Assembly (NCBI GenBank): GCA_022225965.2
Contig: JAKJXP020000022.1
Coordinates: 186,001 to 250,000, forward strand
Length of the DNA: 64,000 nucleotides
Source: Diatrype stigma
Taxonomy: Eukaryota; Ascomycota; Sordariomycetes; Xylariales; Diatrypaceae
Reading direction: 5' to 3'
The position numbers and the translations under genes were made by a program. The notes under the pieces are model-generated. The model was not told where the DNA came from and searched no databases. It saw only the letters and a program-made list of their open reading frames with translations. This document shows, one piece after another, positions 58,440 through 64,000 of the stretch (position 1 is the first letter of the stretch; the number at the start of each line of letters is the position of its first letter).

Positions 58440-58580
58440 TAATTTATTACAGATGCAAAGCAAAAAGCAGCTATAGGAAAGAAACTAATAATGTAAATTC
58501 AAAGGAATCTAAGCAGGTGGAGTGCTAGAAGGCGGTTGCTTAGGTATGGGTAGTGCCATTAGGGCACTAGCCACGTAACA
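58440..58580 (-). repeat. Copia LTR, right copy (5' LTR)
   Basis: 141 bases ending GCCACGTAACA on the plus strand, so on the minus strand it opens TGTTACGTGGC, a typical LTR start. Its plus-strand left edge (the minus-strand 3' end of the LTR) carries two apparent transversions relative to the left copy. Confidence 0.85.
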
Positions 58581-60209
58581 TGCTATTCATTGTTCGAATA
58601 TTGGGTCAGATGCATATCTCTGTAAGGTTGCTTTATGTATCTTATCGTTAAAACAAGAGGATAACGGTATCGATATCGTTGTCATAATAGCAAAGTCAGA
58701 ATACCTATTAAGACCACCAGTTTCCATTACTACCTTCTTACTGAACTCTCCAACAGTTTACTACCCAAAGAGTGTATAGATACGCCTACCTAGGCCTACG
58801 TTAACGTATCGATATGCCAGGTTCTAGCTAAGTGCAGTCTGTATCTTGTTTCTACTTGATTCGATAAGATACGGGTAGGCAAGTGTACATATTCACTTAC
58901 TTGTCTACCAACACCCTTATTATTCCATGGCTGCCTAAGCCCTTACATGTTCGATACAGCTCTACTGCTTTCCACCTCGAAATCCTCTGCTGTTCTACCT
59001 GCTTAGGTATCTGTTATCGACCCGACAGCAATCATTGTCGGCTTAGGGTACGTATCTATTACACCTCCCTCGGGTAATCTGACTGAATCCCAGGTCCATT
59101 GCCCTATCCCCAGCGTCCCACAAACAACCATTTCCATTATTGGCACAATCCCCTCAGGTCACTCTTCGTCGGTCGCCTAACAACCTTGGAACCGCCTAGG
59201 TACTTGGGTAAGCTTTGCTTGTTTACATCCTCACCTACATACCTGACTTCCCAAGTGATTCCTTCCTTCCTCAGTGATTTCGCCCATCACCCACGCAACT
59301 GCCTTTTCTTGTTGTAGGTTTCCCATCTTACCCTTTCCACCACAGATCCGGAACGTAAACTGTCCCCACGAGGATTGTTAGTTATACCTGTCTCTGAGTC
59401 GACGAGGTATGTATTATGTTTTCCCGATACGCTTTCAGTTCTAACCAGGCACTCCCCTCGTCGGCGCGACTCTCGTTCTACTTCTGATCCCACGCGTCAC
59501 CCTTCCATCATCAACTTGACTGTAGACCAAGATTCATCCTCCAGGGCCTAATCCATACAATCCCATCCTGTTTCTGACCCGTACCGATATGTTCTTCCGT
59601 GACAACCAGCACTAGCTGACCCGTCATCTCAAGCATCCATAGGTCGCCGACGATACCGGCACAGTCTACAACTATTGATCGGGCAACCGCGATTTGTCTT
59701 GTCGCCACTTACACAACAAGGGAAGCATCTTGTTTGCGTCGATTCAGCAGTAAGTATCTTCGTTCCACTCCTTTGTGTTTTGATCCCATTCCAGGTTACT
59801 CTATCCCATCAAGCCTTCACCTTCTACCCTGGCAACCATGCTAATATATATTCTTTCACGCCCACTAGACAGGAATTGAAGTGCTCTTTCCTCAGCACAT
59901 CCAAGGAAGCCAGCGAGTAAATCTTAACTCCTGCATACCAACAGCACAGGTAAGTGATAGCAGCATACCGCTCAATCTCAGAGCAAGCCTTTCGAGTCCA
60001 TATGGGTACCTATGTAGTACCTATTCTGTATTTGATTCCTCTATTCCCCTGTGCGCCCTCTACACTATCCTGTATTCTTCCCGTATGAACTGCGATTTCA
60101 CGTCCAGCAACCAGCTAGATGCTGCCTCGACATGTGAGATATGGCAGCGAGGTCCTCTAGTAGTTCCCCCTGGTGTTATGCCCCATGCTGATTATACTAT
60201 TTAGACACA
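58581..60209. promoter_or_regulatory. Upstream region and probable spliced leader of the GNAT gene
   Basis: 1.6 kb of pyrimidine-rich DNA without a recognisable protein. It contains good splice signals: a GTAAGT donor at about 59751 with a GACAG acceptor at about 59872, and a GTAAGT donor at 59950 with a TTTAG acceptor ending at 60204, only five bases before the ATG at 60210. A 5' UTR with one or two introns is therefore likely. TACCTAGG is at 58787 and CCTAGGTA at 59195. Confidence 0.45.
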
Positions 60210-62949
60210 ATGAAGCGTCAGAAGTGGGTTGACGTCTGGGACGGCGAGAAGTATTTGCCCAAAGAGCAGGTCGCTGCCCCTGCCCGTCCCACTGCACCCC
60301 CAGCCGCCGCTCCCGAGGCCGCTCCCGAGGCTGCTCCCGAGGCCGCTCCCGAGGCCGCTCCCGAGGCCGCTCCCGAGGCCGCTCCCGAGGCCGCTCCCGA
60401 GGCTTCTCCCGAGGCTTCTCCCGAGGCTTCTCCCGAGGCCGCTCCAGAGGATGCTCCAGAGGAGGCTTCTCCAGAGGCTTCTCCAGAAGCTGCTCCAGAG
60501 GATGCTCCCGAGACTGCTCCAGAGGATGCTCCCGAGACTGCTCCCCAGGCTGCTCCAGAGGCTGCTCCCCAGGCTGCTCCTGAGGCTGCTCCAGAGGATG
60601 CTCCAGAGGATGCTCCAGAAGATGCTCCAGAGGCTGCTCCCGAGGCTGCTCCCGAGGCCATCCCCACAGGAGATCCCACCGCTGCACCCATTGATGATCC
60701 CGGTTCTTCGCCCAAGTCCGTTGAAAAGGATGAGACACAGAACAAAGATCTGGATGCTGTACAGAGTATCGTGGCAGAAGCTGAGCCAAGCATGCCACCT
60801 CCTGCCCAAGCCTCTAACGCCGATGAAGACAACGACTCGTCTAAAACTACGAAGACCTCTCTTGTGACGGATACCGGTAATGTCAAACACAAGGAAACAG
60901 GAGAGACAAGCTCACATGTCGCTTCCAAAGTTCAGAAATCTGAACCTCTGGATACTGAGCTTCATTCTGACGAAGAAAAACCCAAGGAGAGCAAGGTCGC
61001 GACTGGTCGGGTCGATCTCAACTCGGATGGAGCAAAGGCTATGATACGAGGTCTCAAGAACAGTCGATGGGCCGCGGAAAATCCGAAGGAGACTCAGAAT
61101 GTATACAGAAGCCCGACCAAAACTCCTCATCACCGTCAGCCATCTGTAGTCCCAAGCACGCCAGCTGAGAAGCAAGACCCCAAGCGTCTGTACGTTTCGT
61201 CACCTAGAGTGAATGTATCAGGCCCTACTCAGCGGGCTAGTGGCGTGGCTACGAGCAGCGATGTGGCAGAAACACGCAACTCCGCAATGGATCTCGCCGA
61301 GCAGCACATAGGTGCTGAGAAACAAGCTGAAGAACCTGAGCCAGTCAAGACAACGGAAAACCCTGATGGCCAGAGCTTTGAGGACACCGCTGGGACGCTT
61401 AAGCAGGAGGATGTGGAGGGGCAGAGATCTGAAATTGAAGCACAGGGTTGGCCACAGATTGAGCATCGAGATACCTGGGTAGATTGGCAACCCGATTCGG
61501 AACCCAACCCGGGCCTAGGCCAGACCCTCGACAAGGGCAAGCAACCGGCTTCCACGAAATCCCCTGCCAAGGCTGAGGCAACTCCTGTTCCGCTCACCCC
61601 CGGGGTGTTACGTGCAGAATTTGGCTCCTGTCCTAAGGACAGATCTGAAAGCCCTGATCCAATGAGCTGCGTTAGTGCTACTGGAGTCGAAGACGCCGAC
61701 AAGCCCATCTTCATAGCGTCTCGTGACCCACGGGGTGAAACACCAGAGGAACAGTTACAGGACTGGAATGAGACTCGACGACGCAAGCCGAAGAAATTCT
61801 GGGAGAGCGACAGTATCTCAAGCGATGACGTAGTCTATGTGCCTCCACCACTGAAGAGATTTGTACTTTGGTGGACTTCTGATATCCCAGATATCAACGC
61901 CGATTTTCTCAAGCGGCAAGCCCCAGACCATCATCTCTGCGACATTGACACACTCACGGGCAAACTCATTGATCCCATCGACTACCCGCAAACCAGCAGA
62001 CGTAAGTGTAATATCTCCACTCTAAGTTGTGCGTACATTCGACTGATCCGTTATCATAGCTTTGGGTGGCGACTGGGCCCTATTGAACCGGACTGCACAA
62101 GACATAGTCAACCAGGCCATGCTGCAGCTCCGAACAACGGTTGACAGAGCTACTCGGAAGCAATCCAAGCGCGGTGAGGCCGCACGCGAGGCCGCTATGT
62201 CGCAGGAGATTGCCGAGGAGACTGCGGCCGGGGAAGTCCAGGTTGAATGTCATATTCGCCCTGCCACTATCCATGACATGGAAGAGGTTACCGCCATCTA
62301 TAACCGAGAGGTTGAAGAGTCTCACAGTGTAGTCGATACGGAGCCTGTCGCAGCTACCAAGTTTCGCACTCTTCTCCAGATTTGCAACACGTTGCAACAG
62401 CCATTCGTTGTGGCAGTTGAAGGATGGTACTACCCAGATGTTGATACTTCCAACCGACGCATTCTTGGTTTTTCCCTCATTGACGCATCCGACAAAGGGA
62501 TCATGGGTGCCCGCGCAACAAGCACCATGAACCGTGGGAAAATCACACTGATCGTCCATCCTAGCTACAGACAGAAGAAGGTCGGGACAGCCTTGCTGGA
62601 CGTCATCGTGAATTGCTGCTCAACCATTCATGGTTCCAGAGAGGGATATCAATGGGTGTGTGATCCCAACGATATGGTCCACACGCCGCCGCCTCGAAAC
62701 CCCCGACAATGGCTGGTGGTACAGATGGAAGTCCTGGTCAAATCCAGGAAGAGCAAGGAGGAGGTGACGGAACACGAAAAGTGGATTGTCGATTTTCTTG
62801 AGGCAAAGTTCCTCCTCATGCTCACGAAGCATGACGATCACTTTGGTCATCGTCAGTCCCCGGAGGGGGGTGAAGGTCCCCACGGCTGGGTCGATCGTCT
62901 CACCTTTGAGCACCGATGCCGTGACTATAAAACGGTGGCCATGGATTGA
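60210..62949 (+). CDS. GNAT-domain protein with N-terminal Ala-Pro-Glu repeats
   Basis: Two exons, 60210-62001 and 62060-62949. The 58-base intron has a GTAAGT donor and ATAG acceptor, phase 1. The product is 893 residues. It starts MKRQKWVDVWDGEKYLP and runs at once into about 120 residues of APEAAPEA-type repeats, then a Ser/Glu/Lys-rich disordered middle. The C-terminal 230 residues form a GCN5-related N-acetyltransferase fold: IRPATIHDMEEVTAIYN from about 663, the beta-4 strand ITLIVHPSYR, and the acetyl-CoA loop QKKVGTA at about 769-775. The acceptor substrate is unknown. The acetyltransferase domain spans the distal exon, so an unspliced reading loses it. It lies next to the Copia element but has normal composition. 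Confidence 0.8.
60299..60660 (+). repeat. Coding minisatellite, GAGGCCGCTCCC-type 12-mer
   Basis: About 30 tandem units of GARGCYGCTCCC/GAGGATGCTCCA variants encode EAAP, EASP and EDAP tetrapeptides in the GNAT-domain protein. The left part is nearly homogeneous; the right part mixes variant units. Confidence 0.9.
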
Positions 62950-63474
62950 TTCTGATCTTTGAGCCTTCATAGAGAGATACGCTCGTGTTGGGATACTTGA
63001 TCCCATCTGATGGCCACTAACGATCTGGAAGTCTTGAGACCTTGAGGCAACTAACTATTCCTTCTATGATCATTTCATTTGTCTTGAGCAGGGAAACGCA
63101 ACAGGTAAGCTTGGGCTAGATCTGGTTGGATCCTTGATCCTTTTGCATGGAATCCATGGAATACATGGAAATATTTCTGAAACCGGAGTTGGCTGCATTT
63201 CGCATAGCATTTCGCATCGCATTTCGCACTGCGTGCTTGACGTAGATAGGCATTCTACAGAACATCAGAGAAAACAGGGGGCGGGTCCGTAGATACTGAG
63301 TGGACTCTTAATAATAGCAACACTGTCAACAGAACTTCCATTTCCTAGAAACGAAGCATGCTAACTTAGACCACGAAACGAACCATGGTGATACGTAATG
63401 GCTGAACAACTCTCTTAATACCTATGTAGCGAAGTAGACCTGGCGATGGTGGGTACCACACACACCGCATCACA
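62950..63474. other. Convergent intergenic region
   Basis: 525 bases between the GNAT gene stop and the dehydrogenase stop. A short ATTTCGCAT triplication is at about 63198-63227. No gene was seen. Confidence 0.45.
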
Positions 63475-64000
63475 TCACGCTATCGACATCTTCATGCCGC
63501 CGTTCGCGCACACGACGCTGCCCGTCGTCCACCCGGCCTCGTCGGAGCACAGCATGTCGATGGTGCCGGCGATCTCGCTCGTGAAGCCGGGGCGGCGGCC
63601 GCGCATCTTCTCGCGGACGAGGGAGTCGAAGCGGGCGTAGTCGTCGCCGGCGAGCTGGCGCACGGCGGCCTCGGCGCCGGTCCCGGAGCCGTCGTAGCGC
63701 GCGAGCGGCGCCGCGTCGACGTGCGGCTGGTTGATGCGCCAGAACTTCTCCCCCACCTCGGCGTACATGTCGCCCCACGCCGGCCCCGGGTTGACCGCGT
63801 TGACCGTCGCCCGCCCCGCCAGCTCCCGGCTCCAGCACCGCGTCATCGCCTCCAGCGCCGCCTTGGTCCCCGCGTACACCGACTGCCCCTCGTACCCGAT
63901 CGACGACGACACGCTCGACACGTTGACCACGCGCCCGGCCTGTTGCTGGTTTCCGGAGGCGGAGGTGGGCAGCGGGAGGTGCGGCGCGATGGCCTGCATC
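63475..64000 (-). CDS. Short-chain dehydrogenase/reductase, partial (5' end outside the window)
   Basis: The frame runs off the right edge; 174 C-terminal residues are visible. It contains the SDR core VVNVSSVSSSIGYEG with the catalytic Ser, then YAGTK (the Tyr-x-x-x-Lys pair), and the NPGPAWGDMY loop after beta-6. It ends with the cofactor-family tail DEAGWTTGSVVCANGGMKMS. The N-terminal Rossmann Gly motif lies beyond base 64000, so the Met at 63999 is internal. It is a classical SDR of the 3-oxoacyl-ACP-reductase-like type, NAD(P)-dependent. The substrate is unknown. It is very GC-rich, unlike its left flank, and converges with the GNAT gene. Confidence 0.85.
   Translation of the reverse strand, partial: MQAIAPHLPLPTSASGNQQQAGRVVNVSSVSSSIGYEGQSVYAGTKAALEAMTRCWSRELAGRATVNAVNPGPAWGDMYAEVGEKFWRINQPHVDAAPLARYDGSGTGAEAAVRQLAGDDYARFDSLVREKMRGRRPGFTSEIAGTIDMLCSDEAGWTTGSVVCANGGMKMSIA

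Larger units (their letters stand above)
52536..58580 (-). mobile_element. Ty1/Copia LTR retrotransposon, complete in layout but dead by RIP
   Basis: 6,045 bases with two 141-base LTRs (52536-52676 and 58440-58580), TGTTA at one edge and TAACA at the other. The element reads on the minus strand. In order from the right are a gag start (57304-57594, phrase FRDWKEFVLDN), an integrase block near 55720-55800 ending in a damaged SDNGGEF motif, reverse transcriptase (ALYGLRKAP at about 53960-53995, then the catalytic box as VYINDI at about 53840-53860) and RNase H/pol end (NKVEKNFF, VANGLIKAL, AEKHRQFVR at about 52895-53055). Gag-IN-RT-RH is the Copia order. Asp-to-Asn changes, Trp codons turned to stops and extreme AT content show RIP. 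No matching 5-base target duplication was found (CATGG left, TGCTA right). Confidence 0.88.

Noticed and set aside
60157..60928. Three long minus-strand frames over the APEA repeat
   Set aside because: The 12-base repeat has no stop in several frames, so all are artefacts of the minisatellite.

Overview
The window reads as nuclear chromosomal DNA of a filamentous ascomycete (Pezizomycotina, probably a Sordariomycete; genus not determinable from sequence alone). Evidence: short GT-AG introns of about 50-120 bases with CTAAC/CTGAC-type branch sites, widely spaced genes, fungal families (HET, DUF2235, DUF4045-gelsolin, DUF7704, MIS12/MTW1, SUR2, TCTP, ARL2), and two LTR retroelements wrecked by RIP-like C-to-T mutation. 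Many genes had to be rebuilt across introns. The exon coordinates given are hand predictions from splice signals, reading phase and family conservation.

Layout. 1-21 kb is a housekeeping block of eight genes that strictly alternate in strand: four-RRM RNA-binding protein (+), histidine acid phosphatase (-), mitochondrial PPR protein (+), MTW1 kinetochore subunit (-), proline-rich protein (+), TCTP (-), SUR2 sphingolipid hydroxylase (+), DUF7704 membrane protein (-). 22.2-24.6 kb is a small LTR element (110-bp LTRs, 5-bp target duplication TGGCA, 2.2 kb of AT-rich interior). 24.7-31.4 kb is an accessory island of three co-directional genes: APH-type kinase, HET-domain protein and a DUF2235 lipase-like protein, the last possibly broken. 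31.8-39.2 kb returns to core genes: ARL2 GTPase and a 1,559-residue DUF4045/gelsolin protein. 39.2-44.5 and 45.7-49.8 kb are gene-poor and rich in microsatellites, separated by a GPI-anchored Thr-rich wall protein. A charged coiled-coil protein lies at 49.8-50.8 kb. 52.5-58.6 kb is a complete but dead Ty1/Copia element on the minus strand, with gag, integrase, reverse transcriptase and RNase H remnants in order. The window ends with a GNAT-domain protein carrying a long Ala-Pro-Glu minisatellite and a short-chain dehydrogenase cut by the window edge.

The core genes are not functionally clustered: they serve RNA regulation, phosphate ester hydrolysis, mitochondrial expression, chromosome segregation, translation and sphingolipids. 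The part most likely to act as a unit is the HET/DUF2235/APH island beside the small LTR element. HET domains drive fungal non-self recognition cell death, and DUF2235 is the Tle1-like hydrolase fold, so a recognition/effector locus is a reasonable but unproven reading. Other notable patterns are a RIP-like process that leaves CpG conspicuously intact, LTRs that largely escape it, and two short words (TACGAAGTA and TACCTAGG) strongly over-represented between genes.
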